A stretch of DNA of 35,144 nt from Pirellula sp. (GCA_013822735.1 PNKZ01000031.1:17501-52644), one strand, 5' to 3'. Counted from the first letter of the stretch, positions 16,284 to 25,663 are shown. Program-made: numbers and translations. Notes: generated by a model from the letters alone, not told the origin.

Positions 16284-18077
16284 CTACGGCCCGGTTTTCG
16301 ACGCTTCACGCCCCCCGCGCTCGCGCCACCACATTTCCACGGCGGCCCGCCCTTCCGGTCGCGTAAACCGGAATCCGGGGTTTTCTAGGTCGATGAGTTC
16401 CGGAAACTCGTGTCGTTTGAGCGCGAACTCCGACTCCGAACCGCCGGTGGCACGCACCAGCACCGCGGCAACGCTGGCTCCGACATCGGCGACGTCCGGT
16501 TCGCGAATGTTGATCGCGTCGGTCGAAGCAATGTGCTCGGCAAGCCAAGCATCGCGCCCCGGCCACCGATAGCGCTCGGCGACCACCAACAGCGCCACCC
16601 AATCCATGCGATACGGCGTTTCCTCGACGGGGAGCAGTACCAACTTTCGGTCGATAGCCTTTTGCAGCGCGACGCCGGCGGATGCCGTGCCGATGCGCGA
16701 AAGTTGATAACAGAACAAACCATGACTGCTGCCGTTGCCGAACGCGGTCGGCGAATCGTGCGGAATGCGCTCGTCGGGCACCGTGGTCAAATAGTCGGCG
16801 GCAAACAGCGAGACCTCTTCCGGATCGAGCACGGGAAGCATGTCAAGTTCCCGACTCACGAGTCGGTGCTTTTCTTCCAACCAGCGGCGACACGTATTGC
16901 GCGTGATCGCCTTACGGCGGACGGCGTCGAGCGTCTGTTGGCGCTCGCGCGACAGGTGCGTCGGCACTTCGTACTGATACGCCAAACGTCTTCGCGGCGT
17001 CGGCAAGTTTTTCAAATGAAACTGGGCGCCGTCTTGCAAACTCGACGGATGCGGGAAGAAAACTCCGACCGGCCAATCGCCGGGCGATAGGGAGTTGCCG
17101 CTGACGCAATGTGCCGTGCGATCGTCGCAGCGATCAAAGAGACTCGGCTTGGGCGCATTGGCCGGCTGATTCGGTACGCCGAGGATCAGATGCTGGATCG
17201 CCTTATGCTCCCCTCCTTCCCAGAACTCGGCCACCATCGCCGGACGGGACCAATCGTAGACCGTTTGCAGCCGCTCGACGGCATCCAAAGGAAGCGATGA
17301 CGCTTCGGCGGCCTTCCATCGTTTTTCAAGAATGGCGCGCAAACGCGGGAGGAGGTCGTCGCGCGCGAGCAAAAACAAAAGTTCACGCTCCGCCGTTGCA
17401 TGCCCATGCACCGCATCGGCCCCCTTGTCGCCATTTCCGCCCGCTCGAAGCAATTGGTCGATCAACGCTTCGATGTCGGCATCGGCAACCTCGCGCAATT
17501 CCCCCGGCTTCGGTTCGTGCTGCAACCAGGCCGACCACACTGCATCCCAAACAACCTCCAATCGCCGGCGCGTATCGAGCGAAATGCGACTCGTGGCCAG
17601 CCGGCTCTTGGTGCGATCCACCAGTACCGGCAGATTGCGAGTTTCACCGGCGGCCGCCGTCAAACGAGCCTGGGCCGCATCGCGACGTGCAAACTCGGCG
17701 GCATCCAGCGCGCGTAGAAGCGAGTCGACCTCGACAGCGTCGAGCGTCGCCGCGCCCCTGGCGTCCGGCGGACCCGGCGGAAGGGCTTGCCGCAACTCGG
17801 CCAATAGTTCACGGGCTTCCAAGTCGACATCGAGCGCGGGTGCTCGCCGGGAGATTCCTTCGTTCACGAGTGCGGCGCCATCCGGCGTCGCCGCCAATCG
17901 CAAAAGAGCGCGCGACGCCGCCTCTCGGGCCGAGAAATCGTCGGAAGCAAGCGTCTCGAGATGGCGTTCGACTTCGGCCAAGGTCGCCGTCGGCGCGGCT
18001 GCGTTTTGCGCGAATGCGCCGCCGCAGCTCACCGCCAAAAGCAGCGCCGTCGTCACAAGTCCTGTTACACGGAGCAT
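16284..18077 (-). CDS. Secreted HEAT-repeat-like protein of unknown function
   Basis: 597 aa with a signal peptide (hydrophobic LVTTALLLAVSCGGAFA, cleavage near residue 23). Residues about 30-100 look like HEAT-type helical hairpins (ERHLETLASDDFSAREAASRALLRLA), a pattern common in planctomycete secreted proteins. The long C-terminal part (about 250-590) contains Trp-, His- and Arg-rich segments such as PGDWPVGVFFPHP and HDSPTAFGNGSSHGLFCYQLSR, and is not recognised. Two short DxE-like acidic runs occur but no catalytic signature. No transmembrane segment follows the signal, so it is periplasmic or exported. It is a single gene; the SGNH hydrolase gene upstream on the same strand has its own terminator. 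Confidence 0.8.
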   Translation of the reverse strand: MLRVTGLVTTALLLAVSCGGAFAQNAAAPTATLAEVERHLETLASDDFSAREAASRALLRLAATPDGAALVNEGISRRAPALDVDLEARELLAELRQALPPGPPDARGAATLDAVEVDSLLRALDAAEFARRDAAQARLTAAAGETRNLPVLVDRTKSRLATSRISLDTRRRLEVVWDAVWSAWLQHEPKPGELREVADADIEALIDQLLRAGGNGDKGADAVHGHATAERELLFLLARDDLLPRLRAILEKRWKAAEASSLPLDAVERLQTVYDWSRPAMVAEFWEGGEHKAIQHLILGVPNQPANAPKPSLFDRCDDRTAHCVSGNSLSPGDWPVGVFFPHPSSLQDGAQFHLKNLPTPRRRLAYQYEVPTHLSRERQQTLDAVRRKAITRNTCRRWLEEKHRLVSRELDMLPVLDPEEVSLFAADYLTTVPDERIPHDSPTAFGNGSSHGLFCYQLSRIGTASAGVALQKAIDRKLVLLPVEETPYRMDWVALLVVAERYRWPGRDAWLAEHIASTDAINIREPDVADVGASVAAVLVRATGGSESEFALKRHEFPELIDLENPGFRFTRPEGRAAVEMWWRERGGREASKTGP

Positions 18078-18201
18078 TACTCGTCACATCGCCCGATTGC
18101 AAACGCGGGAGGTTCGATCGCTACGCATATCATAGGCTTCCGGCGCTAAGCGGACCATGCGATCCCGGGCGTCGCTCTGATTCGTCGTCGAATCCGGCAA
18201 C

Positions 18202-18244
18202 AAAAAAGGGAGTTTGCCGCGACTATGTCGTGCGGCAAACTCCC
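18202..18244 (-). terminator. Intrinsic terminator of the SGNH hydrolase gene
   Basis: Reading the minus strand, GGGAGTTTGCCGC (complement of 18232-18244) pairs perfectly with GCGGCAAACTCCC (complement of 18208-18220) over an 11-nt loop. A run of six T follows (complement of 18202-18207). It lies 32 bp after the stop codon. Confidence 0.92.
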
Positions 18245-18275
18245 CATACTTTGGACGCTGTCCCGACCAGGGCGA

Positions 18276-19061
18276 CTACTTGCTGCCCAGCAGTTCGTTG
18301 AGCTTCGGCAAGATGCTCGTGGCCCAGATCTCGTACCCTTCCGGGCTCAAGTGCAACAGATCCGGCATGATCTTTTTCTCGAGCACGCCGTCGGCCGTGA
18401 GGAATTTCGGGCCGATATCGAGATAGAAAACGTTCTTGCCGTCGTCGAGCGACTTAACGATGTTGTTCGCGCCGGTGTTCGTCTTGCGCAGGGCATCGTT
18501 GTTGTCGGCGCCGCGCGGGAAGATCGCGAGCAACAGAATCTTCGTTTCCGGCAGCTTCTCGCGCAGCTTGGCAACAATGGCCTTGATGCCGTCGGCGATT
18601 TGCTCCGATGTATTCGTGCGCGAGTTGTTCGTGCCGATCATGATGACGGCCACCTTCGGCGTGATCCCCTTGATATTGCCGTTGTCGAGCCGCCACAGCA
18701 CGTGCTCCGTGCGATCGCCGCCGATACCGGCATTCATCGGCTTCAGCGGGGCGAAATGCTTTTCCCAAGCGGCCTTGCCGTTTGTTTCCCAGCCTTGGGT
18801 GATCGAGTCGCCGAGAAAGATCACGTCGACTTGGCCCGGCACGGCGCGGCTATTGATCAAGTTGTGTCGGTCGATCCACTTACCTTCGCGCGGGACCGGA
18901 GTGACCGATTCCTTCGGACCGGCGGGAACCGGAGGAACAACTTTCTTGGCGGGCGCCGGAGCGGCGGGCGCTGCTGGAGCGGAAGTTTGCGCGACGGCGA
19001 AGTTCGCGATGGCCATCAGGCCGATCAGGGCAAAACCAAAGGCGAAACGGTGCAGTTTCAT
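18276..19061 (-). CDS. Secreted SGNH/GDSL-family hydrolase (PAF-acetylhydrolase-like)
   Basis: 261 aa. The signal peptide is about residues 1-24, followed by an Ala/Pro linker (27-50). All SGNH blocks are present: block I FLGDSITQGW with nucleophile Ser86, block II AGIGGD (111-116), block III GTNN (143-146) and block V DLLHLSPEG with Asp234 and His237. The layout resembles the mammalian PAF-AH 1B alpha subunit family and bacterial acyl/acetyl esterases of glycans or lipids. Likely an exported deacetylase or esterase; the substrate is unknown. It is divergent from the phosphofructokinase gene and followed by a strong terminator. Confidence 0.9.
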   Translation of the reverse strand: MKLHRFAFGFALIGLMAIANFAVAQTSAPAAPAAPAPAKKVVPPVPAGPKESVTPVPREGKWIDRHNLINSRAVPGQVDVIFLGDSITQGWETNGKAAWEKHFAPLKPMNAGIGGDRTEHVLWRLDNGNIKGITPKVAVIMIGTNNSRTNTSEQIADGIKAIVAKLREKLPETKILLLAIFPRGADNNDALRKTNTGANNIVKSLDDGKNVFYLDIGPKFLTADGVLEKKIMPDLLHLSPEGYEIWATSILPKLNELLGSK

Positions 19062-19339
19062 GGGGCGAGCATCTCCAATGGGAATGGTGCGGGAATGCCG
19101 TCAGGCGCGGCAAAGGTCGCATAATGCGACCGGCGGGAAGCCGTAAGTCTAACGACGAATGTGGCAGTTTGCACCATGCGGCACGGGAAAGTTCCTTCAG
19201 GCCCGCGGACGGTCGAACTTTGACCTACGGTTGGAGGCCGGTTCGTAATCCGTCGACGGCCGCGCTTCGCTGCGCGTCGACGCTGACGCGCCATTCGCTC
19301 CGCACCCCCGAACACTGAACTCTGAATTAAGAACCAAAA

Positions 19340-20509
19340 ATGAAACGTATCGGCGTACTCACCAGCGGCGGCGATTGTCCAGGCCTCAATGCCGTGATTC
19401 GCGGAGCTGTAAAAAGCTCGCAACAGCTCGGCTACGAGTGCGTCGGGTTTCTGCGCGGCTACGAAGGGCTCGTCGATCCGGTTACCTATAAGCAACTCAA
19501 CAACAAAAACACCTCCGGCATCCTGAACCAAGGGGGCACTATTCTGGGCTCCACGAACAAGGGACGCTTCGTAGCCCGGAGCGGTGTCGACAATCGCGAA
19601 GAGCTCGACATCGAACTGCTTGCCGGCGTGAAGGTGACTTGCGAGCAACTTGATATCGAAGGACTCGTCTGCATCGGCGGGGACGGCTCGCTCGCCATCG
19701 CGCAACAATTCCACGAGTTCGGCATTCCGGTCGTAGGCGTACCGAAGACGATCGACAATGATCTCTCGGCGACCGCTTACACATTCGGCTTCGATAGCGC
19801 CGTCGCTTGTGCGACGGATGCTCTCGATCGATTGCACACGACCGCCGCCGCGCACGACCGCGTGATGGTGTTGGAAGTCATGGGGCGCCACGCCGGATGG
19901 ATCGCGCTGCATGCCGGAATCGCCGGCGGCGGCGACGTGATCCTGGTCCCGGAAATTTCTTGGAACTTCGAAGGGGTTTGTAAGAAAATCATCGAACGGG
20001 AGCAGCAAGGGAAGCACTTTACGCTCGTGGTCGTCGCCGAAGGGGCTCACTTGCCGGACGGCGGCATGGTCACGCGCGAACGCCGGGCGGAGAACAAACA
20101 AGCGGCGCTCGGCGGCATCGGCAACGTCGTGGCCGCGGAAATCCAAACACGTCTCGGACGTGAAACCCGCTGCGTGGTCCTCGGCCACTTGCAACGGGGC
20201 GGCCCGCCGACGACCTTCGACCGCGTGCTGGCGACGCAGTTCGGCGCTTTCGCGGTCGACCTGATTCATCGCGGCGAATTCGGCCGAATGGTCTGCTTCA
20301 ATCCGCCGTCGATCGAAAGCGTTTGGATTACCGACGCCGTGAGCAAGCTCCGCACCGTCGACCCGACCTGCTCTGCCGTAAAAGCGGCTCGCGCGCTCGG
20401 CATCAGCTTCGGCGACTGCGGCACTAAGGGAAGCCCGTTTGCCGCGGTGGAGAAGGCCTCGGCCGAACGCCCAGAAGAAGCGGAAGCAGGATTCGTCGCC
20501 GCACGGTAG
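19340..20509 (+). CDS. 6-phosphofructokinase (ATP type predicted)
   Basis: 389 aa. Phosphorylates fructose 6-phosphate in glycolysis. The N-terminus is GVLTSGGDCPGLNAVIRG. Gly116 in GGDGS (113-117) corresponds to E. coli Gly104, which marks ATP use; PPi enzymes have Asp there. Lys136 in VPKTIDND (134-141) corresponds to E. coli Gly124 and is the residue seen in PPi-type and some actinobacterial-type enzymes. Catalytic Asp139 and substrate Thr137 are kept, as are MGRHAGWIAL and GHLQRGG. It is therefore a mixed-signature member, of the group III kind. A candidate promoter (TTGACC at 19220, CGTAAT at 19244) lies in the divergent 278-bp spacer. The C-terminal ~25 residues are Glu/Ala-rich. Confidence 0.92.
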   Translation: MKRIGVLTSGGDCPGLNAVIRGAVKSSQQLGYECVGFLRGYEGLVDPVTYKQLNNKNTSGILNQGGTILGSTNKGRFVARSGVDNREELDIELLAGVKVTCEQLDIEGLVCIGGDGSLAIAQQFHEFGIPVVGVPKTIDNDLSATAYTFGFDSAVACATDALDRLHTTAAAHDRVMVLEVMGRHAGWIALHAGIAGGGDVILVPEISWNFEGVCKKIIEREQQGKHFTLVVVAEGAHLPDGGMVTRERRAENKQAALGGIGNVVAAEIQTRLGRETRCVVLGHLQRGGPPTTFDRVLATQFGAFAVDLIHRGEFGRMVCFNPPSIESVWITDAVSKLRTVDPTCSAVKAARALGISFGDCGTKGSPFAAVEKASAERPEEAEAGFVAAR

Positions 20510-20628
20510 TTCGCCGACCCGCGAAAATCACGCGATCGTTGCGGGGCCTGATTGTGAGTCCGGCGTCGGGTGGGTATTCTCGAACACTTCCGCGTGTCGA
20601 AATCCCTCCCGCGCTTGAGCAGCTTACC

Positions 20629-21942
20629 ATGCGTCTCCTTTCGCTTTTTCGGCGACTCCCCGCGATTCTCCATCTTAGCCTCGGCGTGGTGTTTACCTCG
20701 TCGCTGCTCATCGGCTCGGCTGCGGCTGCGGCTGCGACGATCGAATACGACATCACGGTCTCCGCCGGCAAGCACGATCGCGCCAATACGCCAATTCGCG
20801 TTCCGTTCGATCTGCCGAAGGGAAGCGAGTCGTCCACGGTTTGGCTGCAAGGCGCCGACGATGCCGTGCCCGGCCAGTGGACGGCAACCGGGCTCGCCTC
20901 GGAAGCCGACGGGTCGACGAGCGGCGAGTTGCACTTCGTTCTCCCCGCGCTCAAGGCCGGCGGCTCAACCACCTTGCGACTGACCGTCGGCGCGGATTCG
21001 GGCACAAGTGAGTCCGCAGCGAAGTCTCGCGAAACATTTGCTTGGAGCAGCGAGAAGCCGGGCGAAACCGAACTGCGCTTCGCCGGCCAAGGGGTGCTCC
21101 GCTACGTGCATCCGAAGCTCGACGAAACCGACGCGAAAACGCGCGAAGCGACGTACAAGCCCTTTCATCACGTCTACGCGCCCGATGGGTCGCGCGTCGT
21201 CACGAAAGGTCCCGGCGGACAATTTACCCACCATCGCGGATTGTTCTTCGGCTTCAATCGCGTGACCTACGGCGACGGCCTGAAGTGCGACGTCTGGCAT
21301 TGCAAAGCCCCGGCTTTTGAAGGGCACGAGAAGTTCGTCGGCAAGGAAGAAGGCTTCGTGCTCGGTCGGCACCAAGTGCAGATCGGCTGGCACGGCGCTA
21401 AGGGAGAAAAGTTTGCCGACGAGCAACGCGAACTCACCGTCTACAACGCCGAGCCGGGACAGTTTATCGAGTTCCGATCGCTGGTCACGACGACCGGCGA
21501 ACCGATCACGCTCGACGGCGATCCGCAGCACGCCGGCTTCCACTTCCGCGCCGACAACGAAGTCGCCGAGAAAACCAAAGCTGAAACCTACTACCTTCGC
21601 CCCGACGGCAAAGACAAGCCGGGCGCCACGCGCAATTGGGACGCCAAGTCGAAGAACCCCCAAGCGACCAACGAAGCCTGGAAGGCGCTGAGCTTCGTAC
21701 TCGGCGGCAAACGCTATTCGACGCTGTACCTCGACCACCCGTCGAACCCGAAAGAAGCCCGGAGCAGCGAACGGGACTACGGTCGCTTCGGCACGTATTT
21801 CGAATACCAGATCACGCCGGAAGAGCCGCTGCGCGTGCGCTACCGCGCGATCGTCAAAGAGGGGGAGTTCACGGCCGACGAGGCCGCGGCGCTCAGTGCC
21901 GATTTTGTCGAACCGCCGCAGGTCGTGGTCAAGCGGCGCTAA
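20629..21942 (+). CDS. Secreted PmoA-like (DUF6807-type) protein
   Basis: 437 aa from the ATG at 20629, chosen because it gives a signal peptide (basic MRLLSLFRR, hydrophobic core, cleavage in the Ala run near residue 35). Residues 40-135 form an Ig-like beta-rich part (VPFDLPKG...TTLRLTVGAD). The rest shows the block typical of planctomycete PmoA-like proteins: YVHPKLDE, GGQFTHHRGLFFGFNRV (His201, His202), DVWHC, and HAGFHFRADNEVAEKT. A name linking the family to methane monooxygenase exists, but a methane role is not implied here; a carbohydrate-related role has been suggested by genomic context elsewhere. A weak promoter candidate is TTGTGA/TATTCT (20552-20580). Confidence 0.78.
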   Translation: MRLLSLFRRLPAILHLSLGVVFTSSLLIGSAAAAAATIEYDITVSAGKHDRANTPIRVPFDLPKGSESSTVWLQGADDAVPGQWTATGLASEADGSTSGELHFVLPALKAGGSTTLRLTVGADSGTSESAAKSRETFAWSSEKPGETELRFAGQGVLRYVHPKLDETDAKTREATYKPFHHVYAPDGSRVVTKGPGGQFTHHRGLFFGFNRVTYGDGLKCDVWHCKAPAFEGHEKFVGKEEGFVLGRHQVQIGWHGAKGEKFADEQRELTVYNAEPGQFIEFRSLVTTTGEPITLDGDPQHAGFHFRADNEVAEKTKAETYYLRPDGKDKPGATRNWDAKSKNPQATNEAWKALSFVLGGKRYSTLYLDHPSNPKEARSSERDYGRFGTYFEYQITPEEPLRVRYRAIVKEGEFTADEAAALSADFVEPPQVVVKRR

Positions 21943-22127
21943 GCGCTGCGCTCAAACCAATGCGGTAGGTCGATCATTCGCATTTGACCGAAGAAGCGAA
22001 TGCCGCATGTCTTGCAGCGAAACGGGCGACGCAAAATTGCGAGCAGTGGAACTTCGTACCAACGCACGCGCGAAGGCGTGATACGAGAATGCGGACAGTG
22101 CGGACAGCACGGAACGCGAATCGCCAT
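21939..22127 (-). CDS. Small zinc-ribbon protein
   Basis: 62 aa from the ATG at 22127; an upstream ATG at 22178 would give 79 aa. Counted on the longer form, Cys25-x2-Cys28 (CPHC) and Cys55-x2-Cys58 (CKTC) frame a basic segment, SRITPSRVRWYEVPLLAILRRPF, followed by RCKTCGIRFFG. This is a short two-knuckle zinc ribbon like many planctomycete small proteins. Role unknown; nucleic-acid binding is possible. Its stop overlaps the convergent PmoA-like gene by 4 bp. Confidence 0.65.
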   Translation of the reverse strand: MAIRVPCCPHCPHSRITPSRVRWYEVPLLAILRRPFRCKTCGIRFFGQMRMIDLPHWFERSA

Positions 22128-22497
22128 ATATTCTTCGAAATCTGTAAGGTGTGAACCGCGTGCGACGGCGGCAATCATCTAAGGCAAGTTGCGGTCGGGC
22201 GGCCGCAAAACGTCTGCTTCGCAGCACGTTGGGGGTCAGAGTAACCAGCGCGATTCATCCGTCAATGTGGATTGATTCGAGTTTGTCGAAATCGCGCTCC
22301 GGAGCACATCATGGCAGGGTGTGGGCGGTTCGTTGACACTCCCGTAACCGACTTCTAGAATCGCAGTTTCCCTCCTTTTTTTCGAATGCCTGATCGTTGC
22401 TTCGATTCGTCGCACGTGGTTCTCCATGCACGACGCGCGCCCATTCGAAATCAACGGATCGTGCCCGCAGCATCTATCGCTTCCTTTGGAGACCCGC
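22128..22497. other. Upstream region of acs and the zinc-ribbon gene
   Basis: About 370 bp between divergent genes. It holds the acs promoter (22333-22361) and a long leader of roughly 130 nt. I see no additional gene and no riboswitch I can recognise. Confidence 0.5.
22333..22361 (+). promoter_or_regulatory. Sigma-70-type promoter of acs
   Basis: A consensus -35 TTGACA (22333-22338) and a -10 TAGAAT (22356-22361) are separated by exactly 17 bp. This predicts a start near 22368 and a leader of about 130 nt. TAGAAT recurs as a -10 box elsewhere in the window. Confidence 0.8.
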
Positions 22498-24453
22498 ATG
22501 TCCGCCCCCACGTCCGGTAGCGTCGATACCGTCATGCAGGAATCGCGTCTGTTCCCTCCGTCGAAGGAATTCTCGTCGCGCGCCCGCATCGGAACCCAAG
22601 AGCAGTACGACGCACTTTGGAACGAAGCGAAAGACAACCCCGAAGGGTTTTGGGACAAGTACGGCAAAGAGCTCCATTGGTTTAAGCCCTACTCGAAAGT
22701 GCTCGAGTGGAAAGAACCGTTCGCCAAGTGGTTCGTCGGCGGACAAACGAACGCCTGCTACAACGCGCTCGACCTGCACCTCAACACGTCGCGGGCCAAT
22801 AAAGCGGCCATCATCTGGGAAGGGGAACCGGGCGACACCCGCGTCTTCACCTACCAAATGCTGCACCACGAAGTGTGCAAATTCGCCAACGTGCTCAAGA
22901 AGCTGGGCGTGAAGGAAGGGGAAGTCGTCTCCATCTACATGCCGATGATCCCCGAACTGGTCATCGCCATGCTGGCCTGCGCCCGCATCGGCGCGGTGCA
23001 CTCGGTAATCTTCGGCGGCTTCTCCAGCGAAGCGATCGCCGATCGCAATAACGACGCCAAGGCCACGATGGTCATCACGGCCGACGGCGGTTGGCGTCGC
23101 GGCACCGCCCTGCCCCTCAAGACCAACGTCGATACGGCCCTGGCCAAGTCGCCGACCGTGAAACATTGCATCGTCGTGAAGCGGCTCGGCATCGAGACGC
23201 ACATGAAAGACGGCCGCGACCACTGGTATCACGACTTGATGAGCGACGTCACGGCCGATTGCCCGGCCACGCCGCTGGATAGCGAAGCCCCGCTCTTCAT
23301 CCTCTACACGAGCGGCAGCACCGGCAAACCCAAGGGCATCAAACACACGACGGCCGGCTACAGCATCTGGACGAAGAAGACCTTCGAATGGGTCTTCGAC
23401 ATCCGCGACGAAGACGTCTATTGGTGCACCGCCGATTGCGGCTGGATCACCGGACACAGCTACATCAGCTACGGGCCGCTGACGGCCGGCGCCACGATGT
23501 TGCTCTACGAAGGCGCGCCCAACTGCCCGAACGAAGGACGCTTCTGGGAGCTTATCGAGAAATACAAAGTCTCCATATTCTACACCGCACCGACCGCCAT
23601 CCGCTCCTTTATCAAATGGGGCGATCAATGGGTCGACGGGCATGATCTTTCGAGCCTGCGGCTGCTCGGCTCGGTCGGCGAAGGGATCAATCCCGAAGCT
23701 TGGATGTGGTACTACAACAAGATCGGCGGCGGCCGCTGCCCGATCGTCGATACCTGGTGGCAAACGGAAACCGGCGGCGTGATGATGAGTCCCCTGCCGG
23801 GCGTTGTGGCGACGAAGCCGGGCAGCTGCACGAAGCCTCTGCCGGGCGTGGTACCGGAAATCGTCGACGACCACGGCAAGCCCGTCGAGCGCGGCCGCGG
23901 CGGCTGGCTCGTCCTCACGCAACCATGGCCCGGCATGCTCCGCGGCATTTGGGGCGACGACGAACGTTACAAGGAAGCCTATTGGAGCAAGGTGCCGCAC
24001 AAATACCTCGCCGGCGACAACTCGCGCTGCGATAGCGACGGCTACTATTGGATCATGGGGCGCATCGACGACGTGCTCAACGTCTCCGGCCATCGCCTCA
24101 GCACCATCGAAGTCGAGAGTGCGCTCGTCAGCCATCCGGCGGTTGCCGAAGCCGCAGCCGTCGGGCGGCCCGACCCGATCAAGGGCGAAGCCATCGCCGT
24201 GTTCGTCGTCATTCGCAAGGGAGAACCGAACGACGCCTTGAAAGCCGAATTGCGCAAGCACGTTCGCAAAGAGATCGGCGCACTGGCCCAACCGGACGAT
24301 GTTCGCTTTACGGCCTCGCTGCCGAAAACGCGCTCCGGCAAGATTATGCGACGCCTGCTGCGCGACATCGCGGCCGGCAAGGAATCGACCGGCGACACCA
24401 GTACGCTGGAAGACTTCACCGTACTGGCGAAGCTGCGGACCGACGAGGATTAA
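22498..24453 (+). CDS. acs: Acetyl-CoA synthetase (AMP-forming)
   Basis: 651 aa, the length of E. coli Acs (652). Converts acetate, ATP and CoA to acetyl-CoA through acetyl-AMP. Motifs in order are [12 protein letters not shown] (ATP P-loop-like A3), [44 protein letters not shown] (hinge and A8) and [15 protein letters not shown]. The last contains Lys615, which matches the catalytic lysine acetylated by Pat-type acetyltransferases in other bacteria. The start at 22498 has GGAG (22488-22491) 6 nt upstream and gives the family length; an earlier ATG at 22426 lacks this. The consensus promoter upstream implies strong expression. The kinase gene follows after 45 bp. Confidence 0.97.
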   Translation: MSAPTSGSVDTVMQESRLFPPSKEFSSRARIGTQEQYDALWNEAKDNPEGFWDKYGKELHWFKPYSKVLEWKEPFAKWFVGGQTNACYNALDLHLNTSRANKAAIIWEGEPGDTRVFTYQMLHHEVCKFANVLKKLGVKEGEVVSIYMPMIPELVIAMLACARIGAVHSVIFGGFSSEAIADRNNDAKATMVITADGGWRRGTALPLKTNVDTALAKSPTVKHCIVVKRLGIETHMKDGRDHWYHDLMSDVTADCPATPLDSEAPLFILYTSGSTGKPKGIKHTTAGYSIWTKKTFEWVFDIRDEDVYWCTADCGWITGHSYISYGPLTAGATMLLYEGAPNCPNEGRFWELIEKYKVSIFYTAPTAIRSFIKWGDQWVDGHDLSSLRLLGSVGEGINPEAWMWYYNKIGGGRCPIVDTWWQTETGGVMMSPLPGVVATKPGSCTKPLPGVVPEIVDDHGKPVERGRGGWLVLTQPWPGMLRGIWGDDERYKEAYWSKVPHKYLAGDNSRCDSDGYYWIMGRIDDVLNVSGHRLSTIEVESALVSHPAVAEAAAVGRPDPIKGEAIAVFVVIRKGEPNDALKAELRKHVRKEIGALAQPDDVRFTASLPKTRSGKIMRRLLRDIAAGKESTGDTSTLEDFTVLAKLRTDED

Positions 24454-24469
24454 TCCGCCGCTCGCCAAC

Positions 24470-24496
24470 GGGCGATTGCATCTCGTACAATCGCCC
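24470..24496 (+). promoter_or_regulatory. Hairpin ending 2 nt before the kinase start codon
   Basis: GGGCGATTG (24470-24478) and CAATCGCCC (24488-24496) form a perfect 9-bp stem with a 9-nt loop, 2 nt before ATG 24499. It occupies the place where a Shine-Dalgarno should be. It could limit initiation or mark the end of the acs transcript, although no T-run follows. Confidence 0.55.
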
Positions 24497-24498
24497 AC

Positions 24499-25533
24499 AT
24501 GGACGCCGCTACACTCGATATCGAAGACCGCGCAGCTTGTGAGCGGTACCTCATCGCCGCGGGTCACGCGCGTGCCGGCGACGTCGTCGAACACAGATTG
24601 CTGGCCGGCGGCGTTTCCTGCCGTACGGTGCTCGTCGTCTTTGTCGACGGCCGCCGCTGGGTGCTGAAGCAAGCCCTCGCCAAGCTCCGCGTCCAGGCGG
24701 ATTGGTTCAGCGATCCGAACCGCATCCATCGCGAAGCCCTCGGCATGCGCGTACTCGGCGAACTCGCTCCGCCGGGCAGCATTCCCAAGCTCCACTTCGA
24801 CGATGAAACGCATCACGTCATCGGCATGGAAGCGGTGCCCGAGCCGCATGAGAATTGGAAAGCGATGCTGCTGGCGGGGAACATCGATCTCGATGCTTTT
24901 CGCGACTTTGGATATCTGCTGGGCGCAGTTCACTACGCCGGAAACGATCGCCGAGCGGAATTATCACGACTCTTCACCGATCAGAGCTACTTTGAGAGCT
25001 TGCGTTTAGAGCCGTATTACGGATTCAGCGCAACGCAGGAACCGCGTTCCACCTCCTTCTATTCCGCTCTGCTCTCCGATACGCGCGCCGTGCGGGCAAC
25101 GCTCGTACACGGCGACTACAGTCCCAAGAATATCCTAGTCGCGAATCATCGGCTGGTCTTACTCGATCACGAAGTGATTCACTTCGGCGATCCGGCATTC
25201 GATGTCGGGTTTGGGCTCACGCACTTACTGAGCAAGACGCATCATCTACCAGGATGGCGCGCACACCTGACGGAAGGCTGCCGCTATTTTTGGTACAGCT
25301 ACGAATCACTCGCGAACGATGCCGGATTGAATTCGCCCATGTTCGGCGAGCGTTGCGTGCGGCATACGCTCGGTTGTTTACTTGCCCGCGTTATTGGTCG
25401 GTCGCCGTTGGAGTATCTTTCGCAAGAGGAACGCGAGCGTCAGCGCGAAATGGTGGTGCGATTGATGCACGACATTCCGCGGAGTGTGCCGGAATTGATC
25501 GAACGATTCACAACAGTCATCGCAGCACATTAG
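24499..25533 (+). CDS. APH-fold phosphotransferase (aminoglycoside/choline-kinase-like)
   Basis: 344 aa with the protein-kinase-like APH fold. HRLLAGGVSCRT is the nucleotide loop, WVLKQA holds the ATP lysine (Lys57), and HREA carries a likely partner Glu79. HGDYSPKN (204-211) is the catalytic loop with Asp206 and Asn211, and LLDHEVIHFGDPAFDVGF holds metal ligand Asp223. Small-molecule substrates such as methylthioribose, choline, homoserine or sugars are typical. The phosphate acceptor is not determinable here, and no antibiotic-resistance role is implied. The last two codons and the TAG stop lie inside a palindromic repeat (25526-25636), so the C-terminus has been set by repeat insertion. 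The enolase paralogue follows. Confidence 0.85.
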   Translation: MDAATLDIEDRAACERYLIAAGHARAGDVVEHRLLAGGVSCRTVLVVFVDGRRWVLKQALAKLRVQADWFSDPNRIHREALGMRVLGELAPPGSIPKLHFDDETHHVIGMEAVPEPHENWKAMLLAGNIDLDAFRDFGYLLGAVHYAGNDRRAELSRLFTDQSYFESLRLEPYYGFSATQEPRSTSFYSALLSDTRAVRATLVHGDYSPKNILVANHRLVLLDHEVIHFGDPAFDVGFGLTHLLSKTHHLPGWRAHLTEGCRYFWYSYESLANDAGLNSPMFGERCVRHTLGCLLARVIGRSPLEYLSQEERERQREMVVRLMHDIPRSVPELIERFTTVIAAH

Positions 25534-25636
25534 CCCCCGGCGAGTCGCCGGGGGCGCACGACGAACTTCTACGAGTGACATTTGACAATTGAGTTAGCGT
25601 CCATTGCCCCCGGCGAAAGCGCCGGGGGCTAATGTG
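25526..25636. repeat. Two-hairpin palindromic repeat, family B (REP-doublet/MITE-like)
   Basis: The outer arms CACATTAGCCCCCGGCG (25526-25542) and CGCCGGGGGCTAATGTG (25620-25636) are perfect 17-bp inverted repeats. Each arm also forms its own hairpin: GCCCCCGGCG-AGT-CGCCGGGGGC (25533-25555) and GCCCCCGGCG-AAAG-CGCCGGGGGC (25606-25629). The pair brackets about 50 bp of AT-richer DNA. The layout resembles REP pairs moved by RAYT-type transposases. A related but different doublet is at 27828-27884. Confidence 0.88.
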
Positions 25637-25663
25637 TTGCGACGCCCTGGGAGCCACAAAAGC

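Noticed and set aside
19058-20269. 403-aa open frame antisense to the phosphofructokinase gene
   Set aside because: The plus-strand product is an unmistakable PFK; the antisense product shows no motif.
22474-24933. 819-aa open frame antisense to acs and the kinase gene
   Set aside because: It is a shadow of a strongly coding GC-rich gene. The translation has no family pattern, is rich in Arg/Ala/Asp/Val and spans two convincing plus-strand genes.
24499-25533. Antibiotic-resistance phosphotransferase
   Set aside because: The APH fold alone does not indicate resistance. Context is central metabolism, and many APH-fold kinases act on metabolites.
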